From: Panicum virgatum
Lineage: Eukaryota; Streptophyta; Magnoliopsida; Poales; Poaceae
Length of the DNA stretch: 64,000 nucleotides
Direction of reading: 5' to 3'
NCBI RefSeq assembly: GCF_016808335.1
Contig: NC_053149.1
Location: 19,812,733 to 19,876,732 of the forward strand
Shown here in pieces: positions 46,701 to 58,805 of the stretch. The notes beneath the pieces were generated by a model that was not told the origin of the DNA, searched no databases, and saw only the letters and a program-made list of their open reading frames with translations. The position numbers and the translations under genes were made by a program. Position 1 is the stretch's first letter. Every line of letters starts with the position of its first letter.

Positions 46701-48234
46701 CTTCCTCACTGAGCTTACTCTTGCTGGCCGGATCTGATTCCTGGGTGAAGTGTGAGACATCTTCTTTGGGAATGGGCTGAGTTTGCTCTTCCTGACTGAT
46801 GTTCACTACTTCCTCCAATGGGTCTTGCTCCGGTCTAGCCTCTGCAATGGTGTTGCATGAATGGACTAGACTGACCGGGATCTTTTCTTTGCCAACCTTA
46901 ATCTGGAGCGTTGCTCGGCCTCCATTTGGGTTGACAAGTGGTTCTATTGGCCGTCCAATCAAGATGAACTCTACACCTTCTGGGATATCGAAGACGTGGA
47001 AATCCAAGTAGACATTGTTGGTGCTCATTTTCACGGGCACCACTCGTAGAATCCCTTGACTTCCCACTATCTGGCCGTTGATCCACTTCAGGTGCTTACG
47101 AGAGAGGGTCAGGGGTGCTTTGGATGCGATGTGATCTGCCAAGGTTTTGGACGTCACATTCACCCTGACTCTCGGATCGTAAAAGGTGTCTTGTGGTATG
47201 ATGTCCTCAATAGAACAGAGGAGTATTCTTGGTTGGCGGTACATCTGCATGATACTACTGCTGGCCTCTACTTCCTCTGTCCATTCCTTACTGATAATCG
47301 CAGAAAGACCCTCTATCTGCGATGATGCTTCTGGAATGAACGCCTCAGATCTTGAGCATACACACTTATGCTCCTTCGGCATGCTTGATACATTGCCGAG
47401 CTCCAAGTATTCCTCTTCTGTGAAGAGGTCGGGTATGAACATTGGTATATCTTCATGGAGAGGCTCTTGATTTGAGGACTTTGGTGGTTCGGTGATTTCC
47501 TCTATATGTGGTGGAGGTGGAGAGGATGCAGCTATTATGAACTGAAGTTGCTGCGTCTTGTAGGGCTGCTCTACTGTCTCTGATGGATCGTCATATATGC
47601 CGGTGTATTCAGTACTGTTTAGGACCTTCTTTAAGAGAGTCCTGACTTCGGCCACTGTTTTGTACATGACTGATCCCTCGGAGGACACATTCAGGAAATG
47701 CGCACTCTCCGGCTTGAGACCGTAGATGAAGTGTTGCATCAGGATTTTCTCCGGGATTTGGATTTGATGTGGTGGCCTAGAGTCTACCAAATGCATGAAT
47801 CTATCCCACGCTACCACAAGTGCTTCATCTCCTTGCTCAAGTGTCATCAATTGATTTCTATGAGCAATCACTTTGGAGATAGGATAGAAGAACAAGCAGA
47901 ACTCGTCCTTTAGTTGGATCCAATCTCCTCCAACTCCTCTTACAGTCCGGTTGTACCAAAGTCTTGCTCCTCCCGTCAGAGAGAATGGGAATAGCTTTCA
48001 CCGTAGGGTGTGTTGAGTCATAACAGGTATAAGCAGAAGAGAACAATTCTCTTCGAAGACCTGCAAGTGAGCATAGGGGCATTCGTCCTTTCTACCAGAG
48101 AAGGACTGAGCGCGAACCATGGCTACGAGACTGGGACGGATCTCGTAACCATCAAATAGGATGGGATGGGAGGATGGTGGTGGTTCCAAATACTCGCTAG
48201 ATGGAACTACCAGATAAACAGGAGAAAACTCCAT
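43765..48234 (-). pseudogene. Athila gag-pol polyprotein with eight in-frame stops
   Basis: One unbroken reading frame of about 1,490 codons from ATG at 48234. Gag comes first (VRAQSFSGR, then WDRFMHLVDSRPPHQ). The protease-like region (about 47200-46850) has LSRKHLKWINGQIVGSQG and FILIGRPIEPLV; DPR stands in place of the usual D-T/S-G. Reverse transcriptase (46422-45450) has LDGYSGYHQI and FMDDFSVYG. RNase H (45400-45037) has [10 protein letters not shown]. The integrase zinc region (44900-44740) has GFFWPNMYGD and CPRCQ. The catalytic core (44673-44359) keeps its acidic triad ([23 protein letters not shown]), and a C-terminal domain runs to 43765. Stops are at 47998, 46450, 45445, 45400, 45037, 44737, 44686 and 44359 (first base of each on plus). 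No frameshift was found. Confidence 0.9.
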
Positions 48235-48291
48235 GGGATGAGATGGAAAGTTGTACGGCTGGCTAACTCTAAATCTAGTGTTGCTACCGTT

Positions 48292-48308
48292 CCCCGGCAA
48301 CGGCGCCA
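48292..48308 (-). promoter_or_regulatory. Athila primer-binding site
   Basis: TGGCGCCGTTGCCGGGG on the minus strand, 7 bases inside the 5' LTR end. This is the standard primer site of Athila/Tat plant gypsy elements and fixes the orientation. Confidence 0.9.
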
Positions 48309-48315
48309 GAAAGCT

Positions 48316-49776
48316 TGTTGGCACTCCTTAGCCTAAACGAATTACTCCGCAAGCGTACAGAGACCGATATAGCCTTCACCAGGGAGTATACCTGGGATAT
48401 CGAATCCAAGGAACGGTAAAGCTTCGACCGAATCTAGAACTACTCAAACGGACCCACCAAAAGAGAAAAGGTTAGAGGGTAAAGGGCCTAACTCCAGATA
48501 ACTTACTATTCTACCTAGCGACAAGCTAACTACTAACTCGATCTGCTTTGGCGGCCTCAGGGAAGGACTCAGACTGGGGTGAGAAGGGAGTCCAACGGCA
48601 GTCGGCACTACTGCTATGAAAATACCCGAACATGGTGGACTACAAGGGATGGACAGGGCTGTCACCACCTGCCGCCTACCACAACAGTACCGTGGGGTGG
48701 AACACAACCTGAGATAGCTAGCCAAGTCTGGGCACCACGCCCAGGACTATCGAGCTACTTGCTCCTACCGTGTACTTAGATAGAAAGCAACCTCAGATAA
48801 GTAGAACTTGCTACTTACGCAGACTCAGGATCCCGCAGATCAAAGAAAGTAATTAAACAAGTAACTAATGTAGAAAGTAAAGCTAGCGAGATAGACGAGG
48901 AACTTACTCAAAGATATATTCCTCTGAGGTGGATACAAAAATATAGAGTAAGACCCGAGAAAACTCGAGCCCGCTCCTTTAAGCCTGGTATGCACCAAAG
49001 CTTCTCACCTCACTCTCTCCCTATTTAATACAAAGAGAACTTCAAGAGTGAACTCTTCTCTCAAATTATGGTGCGTGTTACAGGTGGGAGAGTGAGCTCT
49101 ATTTATAGTGCTCTGAGGTCGGTTCAGAAGGTGGCGTCGGTTGTAAGCCAGTAAGGCGGTTATGCTTAGCTTCCACGCCAAGGGGGGACTCCAGACGCTG
49201 CCAGGTGGGGCCGGCCGGCCTCCCCCAGGCCGGCCGGCCTGGGGATTGCGCCATCTGGCGCCGACCTTCTCTAGGTGGCTTGGATTGTTTCCTGGAGTCG
49301 GTGGTAGGTTGCCGCGGCATTTTCCACATGCTTCTTAGGCCGGCCGGCCTCACCTAAGCCGGTCGGCCTGGCTCTGGCACATCTCGGCCCTCCGTTATCG
49401 TGTCACGTTGGTCCAGGGTCTTGTGATGTTCCTCAAGTCAATTGTGTCTTGGTCAAGTAGTTTGTCACTGAGTTGTGGACCCAAATAGATTTGGTTTGTG
49501 GCTTTCGATCTTGTTTAATTGCAATCGTGTTGAACACTTGATCTTGGCTTGATATCTTGCTCAGGGCCATCTCCGAGGAGCCACACTGGCCTGGGCCGGC
49601 CGGCCTGGGATTTTTCCCATTTCGGCTCAAATTCGTATATTATGTTCTTGAAATCAGAAGTGCACCAAAACTCAAGGAACTCGTTAATGTTAGTACAATT
49701 CGATGCATTATAGTCCTGAGAGCCTGAAATCCGAAGAAATGTTGGCGGTAGAAATCACTGAAAACGACCGCCAACA
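48316..49776 (-). repeat. Athila 5' LTR
   Basis: Partner of 39554-41038, same ends. TATA box TATAAATA (minus) at 49100-49107. Carries the same GGCCGGCCGGCC palindromes at about 49210, 49230, 49338 and 49596. Confidence 0.93.
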
Positions 49777-52564
49777 TGCATCTACTAGATGGTCTCATGT
49801 GTGTCTTTTATCCACACGTAACCTTGCTTTTGCAAAGATTATTGCTCAAGTCATTAGACTTAGAGCACAAAATCCTGAACATCACATTCAATCAATTCGA
49901 ATGGACAATGCTGCTGAATTTTCCTCAAAGGTTTTCAACGATTATTGTATGGCTTTAGGAATTCAAGTTCAGCACTCTGTCCCATATGTCCATACAAAAA
50001 ATGGTTTAGCAAGATCTCTCATTAAGCGAATTAAACTCATTGCAAGACCCTTATTACAAAATTGCAACCTTCCATCTTCATGTTGGGGTCATGCAGTCTT
50101 ACACGCTGCAGACTTAATTCAATTGCGACCAACTGCATATCACGTTGTCTCTCCTATGCAATTAGTACGTGGGAATATACCAAATATTTCCCATCTGCGA
50201 AAATTCGGTTGTATAGTATATGTACCGATCTCACTACCTAAGCGTACCGCTATGGGCCCTACATAGGAAACTGGGAATCTATGTGGGGTATCAATCACCG
50301 TCAATTATTAAATACCTTGAGCCCCTCACAGGGGACGTATTCACGGCCCGGTATGCTTATTGCATATTCAATGAGGACCATCTCCGGGCATTAGGGGGAG
50401 ATTATAAGTACCATAGTGAATGCCAGGAAATCAATTGGGATGCCCAAGTCATTTCCTCCTTAGATCCACGTACTCAAGAAACTGAACAACAAGTTCAAAA
50501 AATCATAAATTTGCAACATATTGCAAATAATCTGCCAGAAGCATTTACTGGTTATAAGGGTGTCACAAAGTCCTCTTATCCTGCATGGAATGCACCCGAA
50601 AGAGTAGAGGTACCAAACAAAAACATTCAACTCCTCCCGCTTACAAAGAAGAGGGGGAGAAGTACTGCTGCTCCCAAGGATGATGCTCAAATGAAGCGTC
50701 AGAGGATTTTGTGGACTAAATCTACAAAATCAGTAAATCCAAGCCAACCTAAAGTTGGTAGACGCCCAAAAGTGGATACAAATCCAATACCAGGACCAAA
50801 CCCACAACCGGGATCAATGGTGCACCCAAATACTGATCCTGGGACATCGGAACACCCTGACTCCACAGTCTTAGGAAATGACGAGTCAGACCAAGGGGTG
50901 AAAGAAATTTCCGTCAATTATATTGATTCTAGAGAATCATACGATCGTAAGACTACTATTGTCAACATATACTTTTCCGCAGCAATTGCAGAATTCTTCC
51001 TAAACGATCCAGATCCCAAGACCATGGCAGAGTGCAGAAAGCGCTTGGACTGGATTCTATGGAAAGAAGCAATCCAAGCTGAAATAGCCTCGCTCACTAA
51101 AAGAGAGGTATTCACATCTGCAATACCTACACCTCCCAAAGTCTTCCCTGTGGGATTCAAATGGGTTTTCGTCCGAAAACGGAATGAAAACAACGAGGTA
51201 GTGAGATATAAAGCGATACTAGTAGCACAAGGGTTCACGCAGAGACCCGGCATTGATTACAATGCATCATATTCTCCAGTAATGAGTGGAATTACTTTTC
51301 GATACTTAATATCATTGGCAGTTCAAAATCATCTATCTATGCAGTTGATGGATATAGTGACAGCATATCTTTATGGGTCACTTGTTTCGGACATATACAT
51401 GAAGGTTCCTGATGGAATCCAAATTCCGAATCCAAACGCAAATCGCAACATGTATTGTGTAAAGTTTAAAAAGTCACTATATGGCTTAAAGCAGTCGGGG
51501 CGAATGTTGTACAACCGACTAAGTGAGTTCCTTCTTAAGAAGAGTTACACAAATAATGATGATTGCCCGTGCGTTTTCACTAAGAAATCTCCAACGAGAT
51601 TCTGCATTATATCCGTGTATGTTGATGATTTGAATATCATTGGCAACCCAAAGGATATAGAAGAAGCACGCAATCACCTCACGACGGAATTTGAGATGGA
51701 GGATTTGGGTAAGACCAAATATTGCTTAGGTTTACAACTTGATCACCTTCCCTCAGGAATACTAGTGCATCAATCAGCCTATATCCAGAAAATATTGGAG
51801 GAATTCAATATTGATAAATCGTATCCATCTAAAACCCCGATGGTTGTTCGTTCTCTAGAAATGGAGAAAGACCAATTCAGACCACAAGAAGTGGGAGAAG
51901 AGATACTGGGACCCGAGGTTCCATATCTCAGTGCCATTGGAGCACTTATGTATCTTGCAAATAGCACCAGGCCTGATATCGCATTTGTAGTGAATTTACT
52001 AGCTAGACATAGTGCTAAACCTACTCAACGTCATTGGATGGGAGTAAAAATATCTTCAGATATCTTAATGGCACAAAGGATCTAGGTTTATTCTTTAAGA
52101 AAAATCTTGATCCCAGTATGATTGGATATACAGATGCTGGTTATCTATCTGATCCCCAAAATGGTAAATCCCAAACAGGATTTGTATTCCTACATGGAGG
52201 TACTGCTATTTCATGGAAGTCTTCTAAACAGACTCTCACGGCAACCTCTACTAATCACTCTAAAATCATTGCACTATATGAGGCATCATGTGAATGTGTT
52301 TGGCTTCGCAGAGTGATTAACCACATACAACAGTCATGTGGTATTGGTTCAATTGAATCACCTACAATTATCTATAAAGATAATTCTGCTTGTGTTACAC
52401 AGATGCAAACAGGTTACATAAAGAGCAATATAACCAAGCACATTGCTCCTAAGCTGTTTTATCCCCATGAATTGCAAGAAAGCGGGGAAATAAACATCTT
52501 GCAAATTAAGTCATGTGATAATCTCACTGACCTCTTTACTAAGTCCTTACCAACCTCTATGTAA

Positions 52565-53206
52565 TATTGGTATGCGACGACTTCGAGATTTGCAAGGATC
52601 AGGGGGAGATATCTCCTAGATGCCAACCTATACCTGCATTATATTATACTATTTTCTTTAACAAGTTTTACTCATAAGGTTTCTTGTTGAAGTTTTTAAC
52701 GAGGTAATATTAATATAAGCATGTGTCATATTTTCTATTTTCCCCACCGGGGTTTTTGTAGGAAATATCAAAGACACATATTGCCCTCACAACTTATCCA
52801 TGGTTTTCCCTGAAAAGGTTTTTCATGTGAAGTTATTCTAGAGGCAATACCAATAATATGTCATCATATTTTCTCCTAATTTTCCCAATGGGTTTTTAAA
52901 GGAGTTTTAATGATGTATCATTACACAATACTCTTCATATTTTTCCTGAAAAGTTTTTTGGGGGAGTTATCCGTATGTCGTATCTCCAATACTTTTTCCC
53001 CACAGGGGTTTTTAAATGGGATACCAATGACATAGTGGTTTATTCAAATCACAAGCGTATATGCTATTTTCTCGTTATTTTCTTATATGATCTAAAGGAG
53101 TTTTTATGGCATACATGTATATTCCTCAGTTTTTTCCCACAGGGTTTTTCGAGGAATCTTAGCTTATAGCTATATTGATTTCAAGGAAGATTCAATCAAG
53201 GGGGAG
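52565..53206 (+). other. Copia 3' region with serial hairpin motifs and polypurine tract
   Basis: After RNase H the non-coding 3' region has six spaced copies of a TTTTCCCC-n-GGGGTTTTT type motif (near 52738, 52808, 52880, 52940, 52997 and 53130), each a small imperfect inverted repeat. The polypurine tract AAGGGGGAG (53198-53206) directly precedes the 3' LTR. Confidence 0.75.
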
Positions 53207-53506
53207 TGTTACGAAATGGTGTCTGTTCCCAATAGACACCCTTCCGTTGGTGATCTCATCTCATTCATACGACACCTGTACGAACGGCTAGATTAGTTGT
53301 TAATCTTAGGATTAGTGTAGTCATTAGCAGTTAAACAAGATGAAGAGACGTGTCTCTTCGGCTCTGCAACGAAGGGGCATGTCCCTTCGTTTGAGCGGTT
53401 ACTAATCCTGTAGAGGCATCCCTTCACCATGTATATAAACACTTTTTGAGATCAATGAAAGGACTGTTGTTCCCAAATCTCTGTTCATTTACATTCACTT
53501 TCAACA
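53207..53506 (+). repeat. Copia 3' LTR
   Basis: 300-bp partner of 34752-35086, single copy of the 35-bp segment. It differs from the 5' LTR by scattered substitutions (for example TGTTACG versus TGTTATG at the start). Confidence 0.93.
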
Positions 53507-53916
53507 CAAAGATTTAAAGTGGCAATAGATGGGTCCACCTATCACAATGAAACAATTTGCATTGCAATAGAGAGTTCTACCTATAGCACCCAAACTGCGA
53601 GCAGGGCAATATAGTTTTTTTGCAACATCTATTTCCTTGCAACTATACCTATCTAGGGCAACACAAAATGCCTTGCAATAGAGTTTGTTACCACCAACAC
53701 AACGGTTACAATATTTGTGTCTTGCCAGGCTTAATTATGTTGCAATAGGTAAATCGTTGCAAGAAAAACAATGATTCGTGGTCCAAACTTTAGACTACAG
53801 AGCTTTATTCAAGGGTTTTTTACCAAATTTTTTGGTTGCAATGTCACCTATTGTATTCAAATAGGACATATTGCAACCCAAAGTTCCCCTTGCATTAGGG
53901 TGAAAAACTTGTAGTG
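53507..53916 (+). repeat. Right subterminal repeats of the CACTA element, second part
   Basis: Continues the motif array interrupted at 34751 (GGCAATAGATGGG, TTGCAATAGAG) and ends in the right terminus TGTAGTG at 53910-53916. Confidence 0.8.
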
Positions 53917-55427
53917 AAAGCACAACGAATCGACATTCGTACTTGTATCATTTTGCCTAACCATATCCTTAGCATAAATCATGATTAAACAAATCATGAA
54001 TTGATAAACTATAAAGATAGAATAACAACCATGGCAAAGCTCTATATTATGAATAGAGTGTTGACAAATAGAATACAAAGCCATACCAAGAGCTGCGGAT
54101 TGCTCAACGACTCCGAGGATGACTTGCACTCGTTAAGAGAAACTAGCCTAGCTCCACTACCTAAGAGCAAGAGAGAGAGAGCATCCTTGGAAGAGAGTGG
54201 AATGTAGTATGTGCACTATTCGCCTACACGGCCGTTTAGACAGTTTACACGGCGTGTACATGCTACTCGAAGGGTAGCCGTGTAGGCCGATTAGCCGTGC
54301 AAAACCATTTTGACCATTTGAAAGGCCATTTAAACGGCCATATATACCGACTTTTTGCTAAACTATGGGTGACCAACCGTTCACTGTTTACCGTTTAGGG
54401 AGGAGAGAGGCCCTATTTATACTAGTGGAGGCAGGTTCCCGCCAAATGCAGATATGGAAGGTGTGAGCAGGAGACTTGGCAGCTACTCCTCCATGAAGTG
54501 CACCTGGACGTGTTGCCATCTAGGTTCGTCCGACCCTAGGTGGCGCTCCCCCGGCTCTATCTTCTTCTGGCAGGCTGACAAGTGGGTGACACCGGATGCG
54601 ATCTTCTGTATATTATTGTGGCATCTACTGCGTGTTTTCGTCTTATTCCGCTCTTGCTCATCTAAAATGACTGAACTCCAAAATAGCTGTGGAACTAGCT
54701 TAGTGATACAAATATATGAGTAAGGTGTGTGATTGTCCTTCATTATTGAGTCTAGTTGACGGTCAAATTTCGCACTTAAGGACCGCCAACAAACCCCCTC
54801 CCCCCCCCCCCCCAAGTTAGCCCTTGGCTTGTCCCGAGCAAAGTTTTAGACTTAGGTTGTTGATCAGGAGTTGCTATAATGTCGCATTCCTAGCTTATGC
54901 GCAAGGCACAACCAAATGTTTTTACCTTGATTTTGAATGAGTTGGCCTTGTTCGCACCTTTTACCTTACTCCTGTGGGGCTTATAGCATCATCCTCATCT
55001 TTGGCGGTTGAGGGTAAGAACAGCTTTGCAGAGTACCATTTTTCTTATTCCATTGCTCAACCATCAATCCGGAGGGTTTTTATAAAGTTTTTTCAAAAGA
55101 AATTTGTAATTTCCTCAGGTGATCTCTCGGATCACTCAAAGTGTTTCATTCCTCACCAAGGCCATTTTATGTGCCTTTCTTTTTCATCCTACTCCTAATG
55201 GCTTCTTTTTGGTGGAGCTGTAGATATGAGGATATGATGGCAAATCTGCTTCTCATTTTTTGCTAAGTCAAAAATCGGATCCAAAGGAGAAACAAGTCAT
55301 AAACCTTGATCAAGATGTGCAAGTGTGTGGATATTTTTGATGGATGGTGGATGAACTCCCTTGCATGATTTCTCTCTCTCCTTTATTTTTCTTGGGTATG
55401 GGCCATCTTTTCTCTTTTGTTTTTTTC

Positions 55428-55537
55428 TTTAACATGCCTTGTGGGCATGTGGCATACCTTCTTTGAGTATGCATCTTTTTTTTTGACATGCCTTGTGGGC
55501 ATGTGGCATACCTTCTTTGGGTATGTATCTTTTATTT
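55428..55537. repeat. Tandem duplication of about 53 bp
   Basis: ACATGCCTTGTGGGCATGTG followed by GCATACCTTCTTTGRGTATG appears twice in tandem. Each unit contains two small inverted repeats (CATGCC/GGCATG, GCATACC/GGTATG). Confidence 0.8.
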
Positions 55538-56635
55538 CTTTTTGTATATCCCATACCTTTGATGATAACTTTGGAGAGAGGAAGTTATGGAATGACATGG
55601 AGTTTTATTTTGTGGGTGGATGGATTGATGTACTTGCTATCTTCCAGTGTAAAAGTATAGCATGTGAGTGGACGTAGACGTGATCTTGATCATGGGTGTA
55701 TGAAATGAATCTCACAAAGGGTCACAACAATTTGACAAAGCTCAATGAGAAAACAAGTTGCATATGTGTAAAGGATTTTCAAACTTGTAACTCATATGGC
55801 TTTGGATGGGAATTTCATATCATCGAGGTACTCTATTTTAGTTTTATGTTTTTGAAAAGAAAACTCCGGATATCAAGCATCACATTGGAGAAGATCATAG
55901 CAACTTTACTTAGCCATATCATAACCCACAATAACCTAGACATGAATTTTGCTTTTTGCTACCCACAAGTTTCAAGCCTAAAGTTTGAATATTTAGCCAC
56001 CAAACTCAAAACTTAGGCAGAGCACAAGGTTGTATCTTGGCATAAGAAAGGAACTAATAGAGCAACTATTCATCATCTCAACAAGAAAAACTTACACATG
56101 CTTACTACACATATTGGAAAGTAAGTAAATATTTTTGGGGTTTTCAAGTTTTGCAAATTTTTATTTTGTTTTAGTTAAGCAACTTTTTATTTTGTTTTCT
56201 AGGTTTTGCAATTTTTTATCGATTTTCTAGATTTTGCAAATTTTTATTTGGTTTCATGCAAGGTTTTGAGAGCAGTAGAGGGTAGAGTTTGATACAAGTT
56301 ACCTCTCATGGGGGTCCTCCTCCAAGCTAGCTTCAGGCTCATTGCTGTTGGTTGGGGTTGAACCCACCCCAATAGTAGTAAGCCCTCCAGTCCTCCTGTA
56401 TCTGTTGCTATCACTGCTCCATAGTGTGGATCCTCTCGCCCGTGTGTCGTTTCCAGTCCTGGGTGGACTGGATGTGCTGGCCTAGCGACTCATTGATGTC
56501 GTTTACGCTCATGCTCAGCTCGCCCAGCTGCTAAGTAAGAGAGCTGAAACCTCTGGACGAAGCTGTGCGTCTAGTGGAGATCGAGGGTTTGCTAGAGCTG
56601 GAGCTGGTGGACCGGCACCCATGGGCCTGCCGTGT

Positions 56636-57967
56636 CTACTCATCGGTGCTGGCGCTCTTCCACGAAGAACCACCAGCCTCATGTTGATGTGGAGGCTGTG
56701 GTTGTGGCTGCTGAAGTCCTTCCCTTCTGGCCCTGCTTCTTGTAGTCCTGCCAGGTAAACCAGAAACACTATGCCTGTGGGCTTTCTCTTGTGGAACAAA
56801 AGGAATGGTTAGCAAACGGCAGTTGTACAAATGATACCCCGCGTTTGGCAATGCGATTTCATTCGCATAACCAAAAGAGAAGAAAACTAAGGAATCATTC
56901 GGGTCTTTCTCAAGTGTGTAGCCTTTAACCAAATAAGCCTCATCAATCAAAGCACGATCATCCTCAATGAAGGGAACGGAGTTCCCGTCTAAGATTCCCA
57001 TATTTGATGCAATGCGAGTAACCAAAGAAGTGCACTCAATAGGACCTGTCATCCTAAAATTTGTAAGCCATTGCTTTTGCAGGGGAGATTCGGATTTTGT
57101 TAACCATGGCGTATACTATCATCAACTCATCATTGTGCACAGTGCATGGTGGATCATCACTCAGAAAGAGAGTGATGACCACACACTTGTGCATCAAACG
57201 AAGAGTCGGATTTTGCATTTCATTGCACCGAGGTGCAAACTTGCCACGAACAACTTTACCCGAAATCAAACCCCAAAACTCATGACGATTAAAACCGCGG
57301 CAAGCTTTTTCAAGGGAAATCGGCAAGCGAGCATTAAAACCAAGGAGGTGGCTGAAATTTCTCCAATTAAAATAGTATTCATTCCCAAGTAGTCGATTAT
57401 TCCTCGGAGATAAGTGCAGGCCAAGCAGATCCTTCAATCAAAGATAGATAGCTCGGATAGATCGGGGAAAGAGCGAATGAAGAACCAGAAACAAACAGCG
57501 TCATACACCTCCCGAAGAGTGCAAAGAAACTAAATGGTGAGGAGACACGAACCATTCTCCTCAACTGGCACAAACTCATCCCATCCAACCGCATGCCAAA
57601 CACGGGCAAAGTCAAGGTTCATACCTATTTTCTCGAGGAGGTCCAGATCGAAGGCTTTGGTGTGGCCAAAATCCCGATGCTTGAGCATGGCGTAGGCTTG
57701 ACGCTTGCGGTCATCCCGCAAGTCAAGGGATGGTGCATCATCATCATCCATCTCCATGTCCTCGGCTTGCGGTTCACTGACTTGCTCCTCAACTTGTTCT
57801 TCTTGTTCAAAGTTCATCGTGGTCGGTGTTGGTGTAGGTTTGGGAGAATGACGAGAGCTTGACCCACCCCGCGAACGGGATGAGCTTGACCATGTCATCT
57901 TCTTGAGAGCTCCGGAAATCTTCCGACCTACACCCTTCATGCTTGCAACAAGAACGAACAAGAGCAA
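56636..57967 (-). pseudogene. ATHILA ORF-1-type protein of the outer element, broken
   Basis: The minus strand encodes a Ser/Arg/Pro-rich N-terminus (about 57960-57830) and an acidic segment (EDMEMDDDDAPSLDLRDDRK). The conserved plant ATHILA ORF-1 family region follows: DLLEKIGMNLDFARVWHAVG, then LLGNEYYFNWRNFSHLLGF and LEKACRGFNRHEFWGLISG. The end has GPIECTSLVTRIASNMGI. At least two frame changes (around 57560 and 57430-57050) break it. Function of this family is unknown. I see no transmembrane helix. Confidence 0.7.
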
Positions 57968-58805
57968 ACTAGAACAACTCGATTCGGGTTATGTTAGTGA
58001 AATCAAAATGAAACTCTTACCCAAAAGTTGTTCCTCCAAGAGTGTGGACAATCTTGCAGCAAAAAAATGAGAAAGAGAGGTTTCTTGAAACCAAACTTGA
58101 TCCAAAATCCAATGAAAACCCGAGAGCAAAGTTTGTGAGAGGGAGAGTGAGAGTGAGAGCATGAGCATGAGCTTCCACACCCCCTCTCAGCATCTATTTA
58201 AAGACCAAATGGCATGTGCACCCGAGGAAGAGCCAGGCATAACAGCTAGTGAGCCGTTGGAGTAGGTGGGGCCCAGGAGCTGTTATTCCTTTGTCGACCG
58301 ACCCATGGGGTCGGCCGGCCCCACAGCGCCCCCCCGTGTCAGTCAGCTTTTGCCAGGTGCTTCCTCAACGGTCATAAGATTTGAAAACTGGGTGCTTGGC
58401 GAAACATTGTCTCGAAAAGATATTCAAATTAATTTTCCAAAGGATTTTGAAACTCAGAAAATATTTTTGGTATTTTTGTAAAAGGAAAAAGGTGCTAGAA
58501 AAATTTTAGCATGTAGAAAACAATTTTCAAAATTTAAACATGAAGTGGGAAAAATTAAAAGAGGTAAAAAAAATCAAAATGGCGGAAAAAGCAAATATGA
58601 GATAAGTACCAATTTACCTTTGGCAAGGGCACGTCGTTTACAGTCTGACATGCAAAACTTTTCTCCGGCGTGCTTACCATTTGTCGGCCCATCCTAGACA
58701 ATTGGACGAGGTCGAACTCTCGACCTTCTGACACACCTTCTTAGTTCTCTTCTTTCTTCATGATGGTGCAGTCGGCCGGTGTTCTGGATGGGGGAGTGGT
58801 TCACC

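Larger units (their letters stand above)
39554..49776 (-). mobile_element. Complete Athila-type Ty3/gypsy element
   Basis: A 10,223-bp element on the minus strand with 1,485-bp (39554-41038) and 1,461-bp (48316-49776) LTRs. It is flanked by the perfect duplication TGCAT (39549-39553, 49777-49781). Primer site, gag-pol, a 3' open frame and polypurine tract are all present. The LTRs are very similar (scattered single-base differences and one short replaced stretch near 40836), so insertion is fairly recent. It lies in the Copia integrase and is the innermost layer of the nest. Confidence 0.95.
38788..52564 (+). pseudogene. Copia pol (protease, integrase, RT, RNase H), split by Athila
   Basis: The protease active site is CLVDSGTTNSIL (about 38860). 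The pre-integrase zinc region has WHDRLGHP and CSSCAIGK (39280-39410). The integrase core is split at 39553/49782 by the Athila insertion. The integrase residues visible are D in VLIDA and D in IRMDNAAEF. The third acidic residue is replaced: NGLARSLIKR has Arg where the family has Glu. Reverse transcriptase (50950-51750) has KWVFVRKRN, LYGLKQSGRMLYNRL and the catalytic YVDDLNIIG. RNase H (52100-52560) ends with DLFTKSLPTSM. Frame changes near 50255 and 52060 and stops near 38927, 39261 and 39327 disable it. Confidence 0.88.
34752..53506 (+). mobile_element. Copia LTR retrotransposon with nested Athila element
   Basis: LTRs of 335 bp (34752-35086) and 300 bp (53207-53506), both TGTTA...CAACA, are flanked by the perfect 5-bp duplication CAAAG (34747-34751, 53507-53511). 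Internal order is gag, protease, integrase, reverse transcriptase, RNase H, the Copia order, on the plus strand. About 8.5 kb remains when the 10.2-kb Athila insertion in integrase is removed. A 2.4-kb leader before gag is unusually long and carries a GC-rich coding-like block. Confidence 0.93.
27384..53916 (+). mobile_element. CACTA (En/Spm) transposon, about 7.8 kb without nested insertion
   Basis: Left end CACTACAAGGTTTCCCC at 27384; right end complement CACTACAAGTTTTTCACC at 53916; 3-bp duplication AAA on each side. Both ends have subterminal arrays of TTGCAATAG-type motifs. Two genes read rightward: a TNP2-like transposase (from 28204) and a second gene of the plant Transposase_24 type (31226 to about 34125). 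A Copia element with target duplication CAAAG split the right subterminal array at 34751/53507. Confidence 0.9.
25891..54791 (-). mobile_element. LTR of an old Athila-like gypsy element, split by later insertions
   Basis: On the minus strand the LTR starts TGTTGGCGGTCCTTAAG at 54791 and ends CTAAACCACCAACA at 25891. Its own sequence is 25891-26768, about 27254-27383 and 53917-54791, roughly 1.9 kb in all. The rest is a hAT MITE and a CACTA element with its own nested contents. A TATA box (TATAAATA, minus) lies at 54414-54421. A C-rich (G-rich on minus) polypurine tract at 54796-54813 lies just outside the 54791 end. This marks it as the 3' LTR of the element whose body is at 54792-58970. Left flank is the CACTA fragment at 25817-25890. 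Confidence 0.7.
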
